Assembly: GCF_012641405.1 (NCBI RefSeq)
Contig: NZ_JABAII010000006.1
Coordinates: 248,001 to 312,000 of the forward strand
From: Rhizobium sp. P40RR-XXII
GTDB taxonomy: Bacteria > Pseudomonadota > Alphaproteobacteria > Rhizobiales > Rhizobiaceae
Direction of reading: 5' to 3'
Length of the DNA stretch: 64,000 nucleotides
Shown here: piece after piece, positions 1 to 8,140 of the stretch
Layout: every line of letters begins with the position of its first letter
How positions within the stretch are numbered: the stretch's first letter is position 1
Program-made: the position numbers and the translations under genes
The notes under the pieces: model-generated
Seen by the model: only the letters and a program-made list of their open reading frames with translations
What the model was told of the DNA's origin: nothing
Database searches by the model: none

Positions 1-732
1 AAGCGCCACCAATTCGGTTTCAATCGGGAAATAGACGATCTCGGCGACCCAGAGGCGCTCCGATAGAAGTTGCGCGTCGAGCGGCAGCCCTGGATGGGCG
101 GCCATGCCGGTCGGCGTTGCGTGAACCAAACCGTCAGCAACATCCAAGGCCGCGGCCAGATCACGACCAACCGAGAAAGTGCAGGCGTCGTGAGCCGGCT
201 GCAGCTGATCGACGAGTGTCTTTACGCGCAAGGGATCCAGATCGAATATCTCGATCGAACGCGCACCCATCTCTGCCACCGCATGGGCAACGGCAACGCC
301 GGCGCCGCCAGCGCCCAGTTGCACGACGTGATCGAGCGAAACACCCGCCAATCCACGCCGGAAACTTTCGGCAAATCCCCACCAATCGGTATTGTGGCCG
401 ATCCTGCGTTTTCCTTGGAAAACGACCGTATTGATAGATCGCAGCGCCTGCGCATCGGGCGACAGCTCGTCCATCAGCGCGACGGCCGCCTGCTTGCAGG
501 GATGAGTGATGTTGAGACCGGCAAAGCCCTGCGCCTCGGCCTCGTCGACAAGCGCCGGCAGATCCGATACGGAGAGACCACGGACGTCGAGGTCGATGAG
601 ATCGTAACGATAGGAGAGGCCGCAATGCTCGCCTTCACGCATGTGTAATGCCGGCGTCAGCGAACGACCTATGCCGGCGCCGATCAATCCAACATGAAGC
701 TGGCGCGGAATAATGGCGGCTTGAGTGTTCAA
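1..732 (-). CDS. Shikimate/quinate dehydrogenase (AroE family), partial at left edge
   Basis: NAD(P)-dependent oxidoreductase predicted to interconvert shikimate (or quinate) and 3-dehydroshikimate (or 3-dehydroquinate) in the cytoplasm. The first 244 codons are present and the C-terminus lies beyond the window. Seen: the substrate motif SLTPALH at 24-30, NITHPCK with the catalytic lysine K80, NTD with D116, and the nucleotide loop GAGGAG at 140-145. I start it at TTG 732 because GGAGG lies 5 nt upstream and the AroE fold begins at once; there is no better ATG. It follows a dehydratase, an importer and a TetR gene on the same strand and has its own operator-bearing promoter, so a catabolic role is more likely than aromatic biosynthesis. 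Quinate versus shikimate preference cannot be read from the sequence. Confidence 0.9.
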   Translation of the reverse strand, partial: MNTQAAIIPRQLHVGLIGAGIGRSLTPALHMREGEHCGLSYRYDLIDLDVRGLSVSDLPALVDEAEAQGFAGLNITHPCKQAAVALMDELSPDAQALRSINTVVFQGKRRIGHNTDWWGFAESFRRGLAGVSLDHVVQLGAGGAGVAVAHAVAEMGARSIEIFDLDPLRVKTLVDQLQPAHDACTFSVGRDLAAALDVADGLVHATPTGMAAHPGLPLDAQLLSERLWVAEIVYFPIETELVAL

Positions 733-780
733 TTTTTCCTCCCGAGCGGCAAATCAAACCCATGCCACAGGCTTGCTTGC

Positions 781-809
781 AAAATGTACGAACTAGTACG
801 TAAAGTCAA
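781..809 (-). promoter_or_regulatory. Promoter with TetR-type operator upstream of the AroE-family gene
   Basis: Read on the minus strand: -35 TTGACT (804-809), a 17-bp spacer, and -10 CATTTT (781-786). The spacer holds ACGAACTAGTACGT (788-801), a 14-bp palindrome with one mismatched pair. The block AATGTACGAACTAGT (783-797) recurs exactly at 5084-5098 in front of the importer gene. The shared placement argues for one repressor, most likely the TetR protein encoded at 870-1541. Confidence 0.75.
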
Positions 810-869
810 TAACAGGCATGCTTTCTCGCTCCGGGAAATCCCCAGCGCAAACCAACGGCTTTATGCGTG

Positions 870-1541
870 TCAGGCTAATTCGGAGGAAGGATGTCGCAGA
901 AACGCAAGAATGGCGTCGACGATCAAGGACTTGTGCCGCTTCTTCAGCTCCTCCGAGGACAAGTCCCGCTCAAAGATCGCTCCGAAGGTGTGGCGATTGG
1001 AAACACGGAAGAAGCACTGGGCGCTGATCATCATATGTAGATCGACCGGATCCACGCGACGCACGAAACTGCCATCGGCATAGCCCCGTTCGAGGATGTC
1101 CGTGATGATATCGATGATTGCGATGTTCATCTGCGACAGGACGACGGAACGCTTCATATGCTCGGCACGATGGATGTTTTCGATGCAGACAAGGCGCACG
1201 AAATCCGGATTCTGATCATCATGATCGAAGGTGCTCGAGATCAGTTGAGCCATCGCCTGAACCGGCGGCATGTTTTCGAGATCGAGCTCGCTCTCAAGTG
1301 TGCGGATCCTCGTATAGGCTTGCTCGAGAACGGCGAGATAGAGCCCTTCCTTGCTGCCGAAATAATAATAGATCATGCGCTTGGAAGTCTTGGTACGCTC
1401 GGCGATCTCGTCGACGCGCGCACCGGAAAAACCGGCTGCGACAAACTCCTCGGTGGCGATCTTCAGAATATTTTCCTTGGTCGCGTCTGGATCATTCTTT
1501 CGCGTCAGACGATCGATCTTGGCCGCTTGCGCTTTCGTCAT
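870..1541 (-). CDS. TetR/AcrR family transcriptional regulator of the quinate/shikimate cluster
   Basis: DNA-binding repressor of 223 residues. The N-terminal helix-turn-helix is visible at about residues 20-70 (ATKENIL..., then TSKRMIYYYFGSKEGLY, the typical TetR recognition helix and YYYFGSKE signature); the rest is an all-helical ligand domain. The reading frame is open upstream to a TTG at 1589, but the Gln/Gly-rich extension there is atypical, so I prefer ATG 1541. It sits 83 bp after the dehydratase gene and ahead of the AroE-family gene. The two near-identical palindromes inside the promoters at 788-801 and 5089-5102 are its probable operators. The ligand is probably a pathway intermediate, which is inference from context. 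Confidence 0.88.
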   Translation of the reverse strand: MTKAQAAKIDRLTRKNDPDATKENILKIATEEFVAAGFSGARVDEIAERTKTSKRMIYYYFGSKEGLYLAVLEQAYTRIRTLESELDLENMPPVQAMAQLISSTFDHDDQNPDFVRLVCIENIHRAEHMKRSVVLSQMNIAIIDIITDILERGYADGSFVRRVDPVDLHMMISAQCFFRVSNRHTFGAIFERDLSSEELKKRHKSLIVDAILAFLRHPSSELA

Positions 1542-1624
1542 GCCCTGCCCGTCTTCCTGGGTCTGTCCCTGCCCATCATTGACGATCAAAGCTTTAACAC
1601 AGGCTTTACGCGAATGGGGAGAGC

Positions 1625-3511
1625 CTAAAGTTTCGGCAGACCAATCGGCCGCAGGTGACGCCTCAGCGCGGCTATGCGAAAGATGGCATTCGCCGCGCCA
1701 TATCCACGATAGCCGCTGCGCTGAACAATCTCGAAGAAGAAGCCTTCGCCGTAGGTCGGGCTGTAGAGCTGGAAATATTCACCGTGATCGTCGCGATCGT
1801 AGAGGATATTGTGCGCCTTCAGCCGATCGGTGAAAACCAGATCCAAGCCGAACCTCGCCTCCAGATCGTCGTAATAGTTGGGCGAGATCATCAAGGTGGC
1901 AAAGCCGTTTTCCGACAGGGCTGCCGCTGCCGCGAAGATGTTATCGGTCGCAAAAGCTAGATGCTGAATGCCGGAACCGAATGTCTCGGCGATAAAGTGC
2001 CCGGCCAAGGTGTTGCGATTTTCCGCACCGTTCAGCGTGATGCGCAAGCTGCCCGGCTCGTTTTCGACGACCTGGCTGCGAACGACCCCGGCAGGATCGA
2101 TAATATCGACCATCGGCGTCTTATGCGCATTCAATATCGCCGTATAAAACAGCTGCCAGGTCAGCAGTTCCTCATATTTCGTCGTTTGCGCAACATGATC
2201 GATACCGGTCAGGCCAACCGGCTGCAGATTGGTGTCGTCATTGACCGGATCGAATTCGATCTCCCATATGCGCGCGAGGGCGCTCCTGCGGTCGAGAAAG
2301 TACAGGATGCCGCCGCCAACGCCCCTGACAGCAGGCATTTCGATCTCGCCGGGATCCAATGGCTGCTCGAAACGTTCGGCGCCGAGCGCCACGGCCCGCG
2401 CCATCGCGGCCTGAGCATCATCCACCCACAATCCCATCGCATAGGCCGACTGCCCATGCAAAGCATAGGAGGCGCCGGCAAATCCATCCGGATCGGTATT
2501 GACGACCAGATTGATATCGCCTTGCCGGAAGACATCGACACGCTTGGTCTTGTGACGCCCGACATGTCGAAAGCCCAACGCGTGCAGCCGATCGGAAAGA
2601 ACGGGCGCCTCTGCTTCGTCGACGGCAAATTCGATGAATGCAATGCCGTCCACGTCGGCACGCGCCGGCATGGGCGGCAGGGTGAGGCTGCTGCTTTCCG
2701 CGCGGCGAACCTGATCACCGAGATAGATGAGCGATCGTCGGCCATCCACGGCAATGGCGGTCGGCGAACCGCCACGAAACTGGTCGTTGAAAATCTCCAG
2801 CGACAGGTAGCCATCGTAACCGGTCGCGGCGACGGCCTTCATGAATTCGAGCACCGGAAGATCGCCCTCCCCCGGCATGTTGCGGAAGTGGCGGCTCCAG
2901 TAGAGAAGATCCATGTCGATCAGCGGCGCATCGGCAAGCTGGATGATGAAGATCTTCTCTTTCGGGATTGACCGGATCGAATTGACATCGATCTTGCGCG
3001 AAAGCGTATGGAAGCTGTCGAGAATGAGGCCGATATTCGGATGGTCGGCCCGACGAACGATTTCCCAGGCGTCGCGGTGATCATGAATGTGCCGCCCCCA
3101 GGCAAGAGCCTCATATCCAACCCGCAGGCCGCGCTTGGCCGCCCTCTCGCCGAGTTCGAAGAAATCGGCTGCGGCGCGGTCGATCCCGCCCAGCGCCACG
3201 GACGAAACGTTGGAACAGACGAGAACGAGATCGGTCCCCATCTCCTGCATCAGGTCAAACTTGCGTTCGGCGCGATCGAAGGTCCGACTGCGCAAGGGTT
3301 CAGGCATGCCCTCGAAGTCCCGGAAGGGCTGAAAAAGCGTGATTTCCAGCCCATGATCCCGAACCATTCGACCGACCTGGCGCGGCGATTCATCGAAGGC
3401 GAGGAAATCGTTCTCGAAGATTTCGACGCCATCGAAGCCGGCCTTGGCGATAGCCTGGAGTTTTTCCTTGAGGTCACCGCTAATCGAAACGGTCGCGATC
3501 GAGGTTTTCAT
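1625..3511 (-). CDS. quiC: 3-Dehydroshikimate dehydratase fused to an HPPD-like domain (QuiC1 type)
   Basis: Predicted to convert 3-dehydroshikimate to protocatechuate, feeding the beta-ketoadipate pathway. The 628 residues hold two parts. Residues 1 to about 270 are a xylose-isomerase-like TIM barrel with the metal ligands E134, D165, Q191 and E239 (contexts VGYEALAWG, GLILDSFH, IIQLADA, LSLEIFND). Residues from about 285 to the end are a vicinal-oxygen-chelate fold like 4-hydroxyphenylpyruvate dioxygenase, with the LTGIDHVAQ start of its C-terminal half. This fusion is known from QuiC1 of Pseudomonas. The role of the dioxygenase-like half is unclear; it may be structural. The gene lies 83 bp after the importer gene and shares its promoter. 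Confidence 0.92.
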   Translation of the reverse strand: MKTSIATVSISGDLKEKLQAIAKAGFDGVEIFENDFLAFDESPRQVGRMVRDHGLEITLFQPFRDFEGMPEPLRSRTFDRAERKFDLMQEMGTDLVLVCSNVSSVALGGIDRAAADFFELGERAAKRGLRVGYEALAWGRHIHDHRDAWEIVRRADHPNIGLILDSFHTLSRKIDVNSIRSIPKEKIFIIQLADAPLIDMDLLYWSRHFRNMPGEGDLPVLEFMKAVAATGYDGYLSLEIFNDQFRGGSPTAIAVDGRRSLIYLGDQVRRAESSSLTLPPMPARADVDGIAFIEFAVDEAEAPVLSDRLHALGFRHVGRHKTKRVDVFRQGDINLVVNTDPDGFAGASYALHGQSAYAMGLWVDDAQAAMARAVALGAERFEQPLDPGEIEMPAVRGVGGGILYFLDRRSALARIWEIEFDPVNDDTNLQPVGLTGIDHVAQTTKYEELLTWQLFYTAILNAHKTPMVDIIDPAGVVRSQVVENEPGSLRITLNGAENRNTLAGHFIAETFGSGIQHLAFATDNIFAAAAALSENGFATLMISPNYYDDLEARFGLDLVFTDRLKAHNILYDRDDHGEYFQLYSPTYGEGFFFEIVQRSGYRGYGAANAIFRIAALRRHLRPIGLPKL

Positions 3512-3594
3512 TGTTTCATCCCATTCACTTGGCGATTTTCAACAAATTCATCCGCGATCGCGATGTCATCGCTACCCAGAATAAAGACTGGTCG

Positions 3595-4935
3595 CTAGAC
3601 CATCCGGTCGGCGTGATGGACCGAGGCCGCGAAGCGTCGTCCATCCTTGCCGAGTTGATTGATCGGCGTTCGGTAAGTCTCGGTTGCGGTTGCTGCGGAG
3701 ACGGCGGCAATCAAGGCTGTGATCGAGGTGAACACGGCAACCGGCACCCATCCCATCGGCCCGGTACCCATGATGGCGGCGCTGATCGTGGGCGCGAAAC
3801 CGCCGAGGGCAAAGCCGATCTGGGTACCGACCGCCATGCCGGACAGACGCACGCGCGTGTCGAACATTTCCGCATAAAGTGCCGGCCAGATGCCGTTGGA
3901 AGCGCTGTAGACCACGCCCGAGAGCAGGATGCCGAGGACGAAGACGAGCATGAGATTGTTCTGGCTGATCGCCCAGATGTAGGGCCAGATCAGCACCGCG
4001 CAGCCGACGGCGCCGAAGATGAATACCGGCTTACGGCCAATACGATCCGCGAGAGTGGCCCATGCCGGGATCGCGCCCAATGCGACGATATTGGCAAGCA
4101 CCAGAACCGTCAGCATCGTCGAGCGATCGATATGCATGGTATTGACCGCATAGGACAGCGTGAAGACGCTGAAGATGGTGCTGACGACCGAAATCAATGC
4201 AGCAAAGATGATGCGCAGGACATCGGCCCAATAGTTGGTGAGAAGCGAGACGAGCGGCACTTTCACGACTTCGCCCTTCTTTGTTTCCTCCAGGAAGGCG
4301 GGCGTTTCAGCGAGCGTTCGGCGGACCCAGAATCCGACGATGACCACTGCGAAGCTCAAAAAGAAGGGCACGCGCCAACCCCAAGACATCAATGCGGCCT
4401 CGTCGAGCTTTCCAAGCGGGATGAAGACCAACGTTGCAAGGATCAGCCCTGCCTGCGTTCCGCTCAGCGTGAAGCTGGTAAAGAAGGCCCGCCGGTTTTC
4501 AGGGGCGTGCTCAAGCGTCATGGAACTGGCGCCGGCCTGTTCGCCGGCGGCCGAAATGCCTTGCAGCAAGCGCGCCAGAACCAGAAGTATCGGAGCAAGG
4601 ATGCCAGCCTGATTGTAGGTCGGCAGGCAGCCGATGATGAAGGTCGAAAAACCCATAAGGAGCAGCGTGAACGTCAGCACCTTCTTGCGACCGAACTTGT
4701 CGCCGACGTGGCCGAGAACCACCGCACCCAACGGCCGCATGATGTAGGCGACGCCAAAGGTTGCAAACGAGGCGATGGCCGCCGTTTGCGGGTCTTCCGC
4801 TGAAAAGAAGATTTTTGGAAAAATCAGCGCTGCCGCTGTTCCATAGACGAAGAAATCATAGTACTCGACCGCGCTTCCGAGCCAGCTCGCAAGTGCCGCC
4901 CGCCTGGGCGTCTTGTGTTCAACCTGTGTTGTCAT
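3595..4935 (-). CDS. MFS metabolite:H+ symporter (ShiA-like), probable shikimate/quinate importer
   Basis: Inner-membrane proton symporter of 446 residues with about 12 membrane segments. The start of the transport domain (ASWLGSAVEYYDFFVYGTAA) and the loop motif GHVGDKFGRKKVL are hallmarks of the MHS subfamily, which includes ShiA, ProP and KgtP. ATG 4935 is chosen because GGGGAGGA stands 6-8 nt upstream; an in-frame extension to 4989 lacks such a site. It is the first gene of the minus-strand run leading to the dehydroshikimate dehydratase, which points to shikimate, quinate or dehydroshikimate as substrate. Expression should be repressed through the operator at 5089-5102. Confidence 0.88.
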   Translation of the reverse strand: MTTQVEHKTPRRAALASWLGSAVEYYDFFVYGTAAALIFPKIFFSAEDPQTAAIASFATFGVAYIMRPLGAVVLGHVGDKFGRKKVLTFTLLLMGFSTFIIGCLPTYNQAGILAPILLVLARLLQGISAAGEQAGASSMTLEHAPENRRAFFTSFTLSGTQAGLILATLVFIPLGKLDEAALMSWGWRVPFFLSFAVVIVGFWVRRTLAETPAFLEETKKGEVVKVPLVSLLTNYWADVLRIIFAALISVVSTIFSVFTLSYAVNTMHIDRSTMLTVLVLANIVALGAIPAWATLADRIGRKPVFIFGAVGCAVLIWPYIWAISQNNLMLVFVLGILLSGVVYSASNGIWPALYAEMFDTRVRLSGMAVGTQIGFALGGFAPTISAAIMGTGPMGWVPVAVFTSITALIAAVSAATATETYRTPINQLGKDGRRFAASVHHADRMV

Positions 4936-5081
4936 TGTCGCTCCTCCCCGAAGCATTCCGATATCGAAAGAGTGCCGCGTCCAATGCATGCGGTGCTACC
5001 CGCACTCGGGCCGCAGGACATTTAAGGTCATCCTAACGGTCATCGGTACTGCCAACGCAGCACGCCTCACTCCTCCAACCA

Positions 5082-5110
5082 ATAATGTACGAACTAGTTC
5101 GTTTTGTAAA
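5082..5110 (-). promoter_or_regulatory. Promoter with perfect 14-bp palindrome ahead of the importer-quiC-tetR run
   Basis: On the minus strand: -35 TTTACA (5105-5110), 17-bp spacer, -10 CATTAT (5082-5087). The spacer carries the perfect palindrome ACGAACTAGTTCGT (5089-5102). It is the twin of the site at 788-801, with identical geometry. A repressor bound there would block RNA polymerase at both promoters. The untranslated leader to ATG 4935 is about 140 nt. Confidence 0.78.
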
Positions 5111-5206
5111 GCTCCGCCGTTTTGCCGGTGCCACAATGGCTTGCGGCGATGCATTGCGCCGGCTGAGCGTTAACCCGCATCATCCCTTGCTGAGCGTCGT
5201 CGAAGT

Positions 5207-5371
5207 CTAGGATGCGTGCGATGATGGCTCTGCACCGGTGATTTGATCCAGATTTGCGATCAGCCGAGTGCAGGCGAGCGCAGCCTCCCGCGCAGTAAAA
5301 CCGCCTAATGCATCACGATTTCCTTTGAACAGGGTTTCGCTTGCATCCAGCATGCAGTTCTTCGCAGCCAT
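5207..5371 (-). CDS. Possible small protein, 54 residues, unknown
   Basis: An open frame from ATG 5371 to TAG 5207 in the otherwise empty 5103-5524 interval. The product is acidic to neutral, has a helical look (TAREAALACTRLIANLDQITGA) and no membrane segment. No Shine-Dalgarno sequence is visible upstream, so translation is uncertain. I do not recognise the family. The remainder of 5103-5524 shows nothing I can name apart from the promoter at its left end. Confidence 0.3.
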   Translation of the reverse strand: MAAKNCMLDASETLFKGNRDALGGFTAREAALACTRLIANLDQITGAEPSSHAS

Positions 5372-5524
5372 CGTGAGAATTATGTGGCTACTTCGCCCGT
5401 CTTCTCAGCTGCGGTGTTCACCCGATCAAACCGTGCCGCTCGCGCTGCAGAACAGCAAGATCGCGCCCTTCGACATCGAGGGCACGTAAAGTGCCTCGCG
5501 GAACCATAGGGGTAATTGCCAGGA

Positions 5525-5767
5525 TCAGTGAATGGCGGCGGACGTGGGCGCGTTGAACTTTGTCGGCCAGATGCCGATGTAGGTTCCGATCAACATCACG
5601 GCAATGTCCTCTGTCGTGTGATACCCATCGTGAAAGAATTCGAGAGCTGCACCGACGAGGGCGCGCGAAGCCTCGTCATCTGGCGGCACTTCATAGAAGT
5701 GATACCATTGCAACACAGCTTCCGCGAGCATCTGGCAATCGCTTCCCGTAGGGGCGCGGCGGGGCAT
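5525..5767 (-). CDS. Conserved-looking hypothetical protein, 80 residues
   Basis: Unrecognised small soluble protein. The start at ATG 5767 has a strong ribosome site, GGAGGAGA, 7-9 nt upstream, which supports it as a real gene. The sequence looks helical, with aromatic residues near the middle (VLQWYHFYEVPPDDEA) and a C-terminal hydrophobic stretch too short and polar to be a sure membrane segment. It lies 73 bp downstream of the cysteine hydrolase gene on the same strand and may be co-transcribed with it. No function can be assigned. Confidence 0.65.
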   Translation of the reverse strand: MPRRAPTGSDCQMLAEAVLQWYHFYEVPPDDEASRALVGAALEFFHDGYHTTEDIAVMLIGTYIGIWPTKFNAPTSAAIH

Positions 5768-5840
5768 GGCAGATCTCCTCCGATCTTATCCAGGCGGATG
5801 TAGCGGACCATCGCAGCAATTCAAGGAAGTCGGCCTTCCA

Positions 5841-6413
5841 TCATCGGGCGGACAGGAATTGTTCGACCGTCATGATTTCAGATTGAACGGAGAACCGTCT
5901 TTCGAGGAGCGTGAGCGCGGCCTCGTGCGCATCGTCATCGCCACTGCAGACAGCGTCTTTCAAGACGATGATCCCATATCCGAGGTCGATTGCGCCGAGT
6001 GCCGCCGCCAGGACGCAAACATCCGTCTCACCTCCACTGATCACCAGGGTATCGATGCGTTCGTGAACAAGATTGCGATGAAGGCGACCATCGGTCCAAG
6101 GGGAATACGTGCGCTTGTCAAAAATGCGAGCCGGCGGAACGAAGCGCGGAAGCGGGTCGACGAGCAGTATCAAATCGTGCGGAAGCCGACTGGCTGTCAT
6201 CATCTCCCATTTTTCATAGTAATCCCGCCATTTCCCCGGCATGACGCCGGGACGCGATGGCGGAACGAAGCGCGTAAAGATCGTGCGCTCGGGAAATCGC
6301 TCCGTCACCTCGGTTACCTGGTCCAAAGTGCGCGCCATCCAGGGCACATGCCATGGCGTCTCTTCAAAGAACATGCGTTGCATATCGATACAAAGATGCA
6401 GCCAGGTCCTCAT
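5841..6413 (-). CDS. Isochorismatase-like cysteine hydrolase
   Basis: Predicted cytoplasmic amidase or hydrolase of the isochorismatase/nicotinamidase superfamily, 190 residues, the usual length. The catalytic triad can be placed as D10 (LCIDMQ), K100 (IFDKRTYS) and C133 (ETDVCVLAAA), and the non-prolyl cis-peptide region SGGETDVC is intact. Such enzymes cleave small amides such as nicotinamide, carbamoyl compounds or ureides. Neighbouring genes give no clear substrate. The start at ATG 6413 has only a weak ribosome site. Confidence 0.85.
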   Translation of the reverse strand: MRTWLHLCIDMQRMFFEETPWHVPWMARTLDQVTEVTERFPERTIFTRFVPPSRPGVMPGKWRDYYEKWEMMTASRLPHDLILLVDPLPRFVPPARIFDKRTYSPWTDGRLHRNLVHERIDTLVISGGETDVCVLAAALGAIDLGYGIIVLKDAVCSGDDDAHEAALTLLERRFSVQSEIMTVEQFLSAR

Positions 6414-6510
6414 GCAAATACCGCTTCAACGATTTGCGGCGAATTTGTCGCTCGACACTTGTCGGGGACGACGCCAACAGCTCTGGCGTTGAAAGTTACC
6501 GGCAAGCGTC

Positions 6511-6930
6511 TCAACGCGTAAGCCCGTAAGCAAATCCTATTGCCATGGCAGCCAAGATGGAAGCGATCGGCTTTTCACGAATTCGCAGGGCAATTCCAGA
6601 CGCACTGAGATCGATTTTTGATTCCATTACAGTACTGGATCGGTCTTCCTGCCGTGCGGCCCTATAGAGCGCGTTCACCCTATGCTTTTCTTTGGCAGTG
6701 TCATCTGCTTGCGTGCTTCCGCCTTCAAGCAGGTACTCTGATTTTCCTTCTGCGCTATCGTCAAGGGCAAGACCGCCGAGCGTAGCCGTATGCGTCGCCG
6801 AAGCCGGATCTGAGGCTGGAAAAGTATCTTCAAGCGCTTTGTCAAGTTCGCTTGCCGACTGGGCTCGTTGCTGCAGCTTTTGTTCTTTTCGTAAGGATTG
6901 AACTGCTGGTGACTCATTTCGCTCGGGCAT
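6511..6930 (-). CDS. Small membrane-anchored protein of unknown function, possible general stress gene
   Basis: A 139-residue protein. Its N-terminal half is charged and helical (LRKEQKLQQRAQSASELDKALEDTFPASDPAS), with the LEDTFPASDP motif that recurs in small rhizobial proteins. The C-terminus (REKPIASILAAMAIGFAYGLTR) resembles the membrane anchor of the ElaB/YqjD group. ATG 6930 is chosen for the GGAG site 6 nt upstream; a start at 6948 is possible. Upstream, GGAAC-N16-AGTT at 7015-7039 looks like an EcfG-type promoter, which would make this a general stress response gene. Function unknown. Confidence 0.75.
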   Translation of the reverse strand: MPERNESPAVQSLRKEQKLQQRAQSASELDKALEDTFPASDPASATHTATLGGLALDDSAEGKSEYLLEGGSTQADDTAKEKHRVNALYRAARQEDRSSTVMESKIDLSASGIALRIREKPIASILAAMAIGFAYGLTR

Positions 6931-7014
6931 TTTTCGCTCCGTTAACAAAGATCAGATCGCAAGACGTTGTCCAGTCAACACTTGCCGCGGCCGTATGGAA
7001 ACTCCTGTGAAAGC

Positions 7015-7039
7015 AACTGCGATTTGACAGATTTGTTCC
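7015..7039 (-). promoter_or_regulatory. EcfG-like (general stress) promoter upstream of the 6511-6930 gene
   Basis: Minus strand: GGAAC (7035-7039), 16-bp spacer, AGTT (7015-7018), about 84 nt before the start codon. The known alphaproteobacterial EcfG/RpoE consensus is GGAAC-N16/17-CGTT, so one base of the -10 element differs. A second element of the same form precedes the next upstream gene. Confidence 0.5.
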
Positions 7040-7102
7040 AACGCCTTGAGTGCATCACTCGATCTGCTCCGGGCATCAAAGGCTCGCCATTAGACTGGAC
7101 GA

Positions 7103-7558
7103 TTAGCGGTCGATTTGCGTGGGAAGGATCGTGTCGACCGAGACCTCGCCTTCCAATATGCCCCGCTTCAGGTCGGTTCGACCGCGGGCGATCTCGATGA
7201 CGGTGTAAAGCTTATCATCTCGAAACGCGCTTGCATTACTGGTCGTTACATCTTCGGCGGGGGCCGCGTCGACTTCCATAAAATCAAGCTCTTTGCCCGC
7301 CGCCACGATGCGCGCGTCGCCCGCAGTTCTGGCTGCCACAACGACCGTGCCCTGATTGGGGGCATTGCCCCAACGCGGATCTTCCGGAGCGGCGATGGGT
7401 TCCAAGCGATAAATATTCAACATCTCGTCACCATCGGCTGCTGCTGAGAGGACAGCCGCATCCTGCATTTGGGCTTTGCTCTCGACGGATCGTCCGAACC
7501 TTGTGCGGCTGGTTGCATTGTTGATATCGTCGCTTCCCGTTCTCGAAACATTCGACAT
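7103..7558 (-). CDS. Hypothetical protein, 151 residues, possible general stress gene
   Basis: Unrecognised soluble protein. An N-terminal Ser/Thr/Arg-rich region (1-30) precedes a compact acidic region with alternating hydrophobic strands (GTVVVAARTAGDARIVAAGKELDF, then KLYTVIEIARGR). ATG 7558 is preceded by AGGAGG with good spacing. The likely promoter is the EcfG-like element at 7602-7627. The divergent neighbour is the PadR-ChrA pair; the gene behind it (6511-6930) has the same promoter type, so the two may belong to one stress regulon. No enzymatic motif was seen. Confidence 0.72.
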   Translation of the reverse strand: MSNVSRTGSDDINNATSRTRFGRSVESKAQMQDAAVLSAAADGDEMLNIYRLEPIAAPEDPRWGNAPNQGTVVVAARTAGDARIVAAGKELDFMEVDAAPAEDVTTSNASAFRDDKLYTVIEIARGRTDLKRGILEGEVSVDTILPTQIDR

Positions 7559-7601
7559 GATATCCTCCTATCTCTGTTTTCTCCGTCCTCCGCTTGACCC
7601 T

Positions 7602-7627
7602 AACTGCCCTGCAACCGACTTGGTTCC
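7602..7627 (-). promoter_or_regulatory. EcfG-like (general stress) promoter upstream of the 7103-7558 gene
   Basis: Minus strand: GGAAC (7623-7627), 17-bp spacer, AGTT (7602-7605), 43 nt before ATG 7558. The same one-base difference from the CGTT consensus is seen at 7015-7039, and a TGTT version occurs at 13378-13403. Confidence 0.5.
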
Positions 7628-7779
7628 TGGTTTTCATGGCTGTGGTTGCCGATCCAGGAAAAGCAAGGGAAGCCTCCGGGGCGGGCCTGCAGCGGTCGGA
7701 ATCAGATCGCCTAAGTCGGCTTACGATTTCCATCGCTTGATCTGCCGAGCGTTGCCTAGTTGATGGGATCAAATTACTA

Positions 7780-7803
7780 TCGATTTCCGATATCGAAATT
7801 CGA
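7780..7803. promoter_or_regulatory. Imperfect 24-bp palindrome, candidate PadR operator
   Basis: The stretch TCGATTTC-CGATATCG-AAATTCGA is symmetric at 20 of 24 positions, with a perfect 8-bp centre CGATATCG. It lies 26-49 nt upstream of the padR start at 7829, where an autorepressor would bind. The protein that binds it is inferred from position only. Confidence 0.4.
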
Positions 7804-7828
7804 GCGCGAGATTGTTTTATGGTGGGAA

Positions 7829-8140
7829 ATGGAACACCAAGATCTTCTTTCCGGCTTCATCCGGCTTCATGTCCTCTTCCATGCAGCCAAAGCCGACCTG
7901 CATGGGCTCTGGATGATCGAGGAGCTAGCGCATCACGGCTACAAGGTCAGTGCCGGCACACTCTATCCGATGCTTCATTCGATGGAGAAGAAAGGCTATC
8001 TTATCTCACGCACCGAGCGCGTCGGGCGCACCCGTCGCAGGGTTTACAACGCGACTCCCTATGGCAAGGAAGCTTTGGAAATAGCGCGAGAGAAAGCCAA
8101 GGAGCTGTTTCGTGAAGTCGTCGACGGCAGCACTCCCTGA
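7829..8140 (+). CDS. PadR family transcriptional regulator paired with chrA
   Basis: A 103-residue winged-helix regulator. The PadR core is clear: HGLWMIEELAHHGYKVSAGTLYPMLHSMEKKGYL (recognition helix and wing), then RRRVYNATPYGKEAL, and a short C-terminal helix. I place the start at ATG 7829 (MEHQDLLSGF), because the longer frame from 7760 adds an unrelated leader. The gene overlaps chrA by 29 bp, so translation is coupled. PadR-ChrA pairs are common in rhizobia, where the regulator probably controls the transporter. Whether chromate is the signal cannot be seen. Confidence 0.88.
   Translation: MEHQDLLSGFIRLHVLFHAAKADLHGLWMIEELAHHGYKVSAGTLYPMLHSMEKKGYLISRTERVGRTRRRVYNATPYGKEALEIAREKAKELFREVVDGSTP

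Noticed and set aside
1961..2971. Open frame of 336 residues on the plus strand opposite the quiC gene
   Set aside because: Antisense shadow; the opposite strand holds a full dehydratase with all metal ligands.
3511..4803. Open frame of 430 residues on the plus strand opposite the MFS gene
   Set aside because: It is the antisense shadow of a clear MHS transporter. The product is polar and His/Asp/Gln-rich with no domain and no ribosome site.
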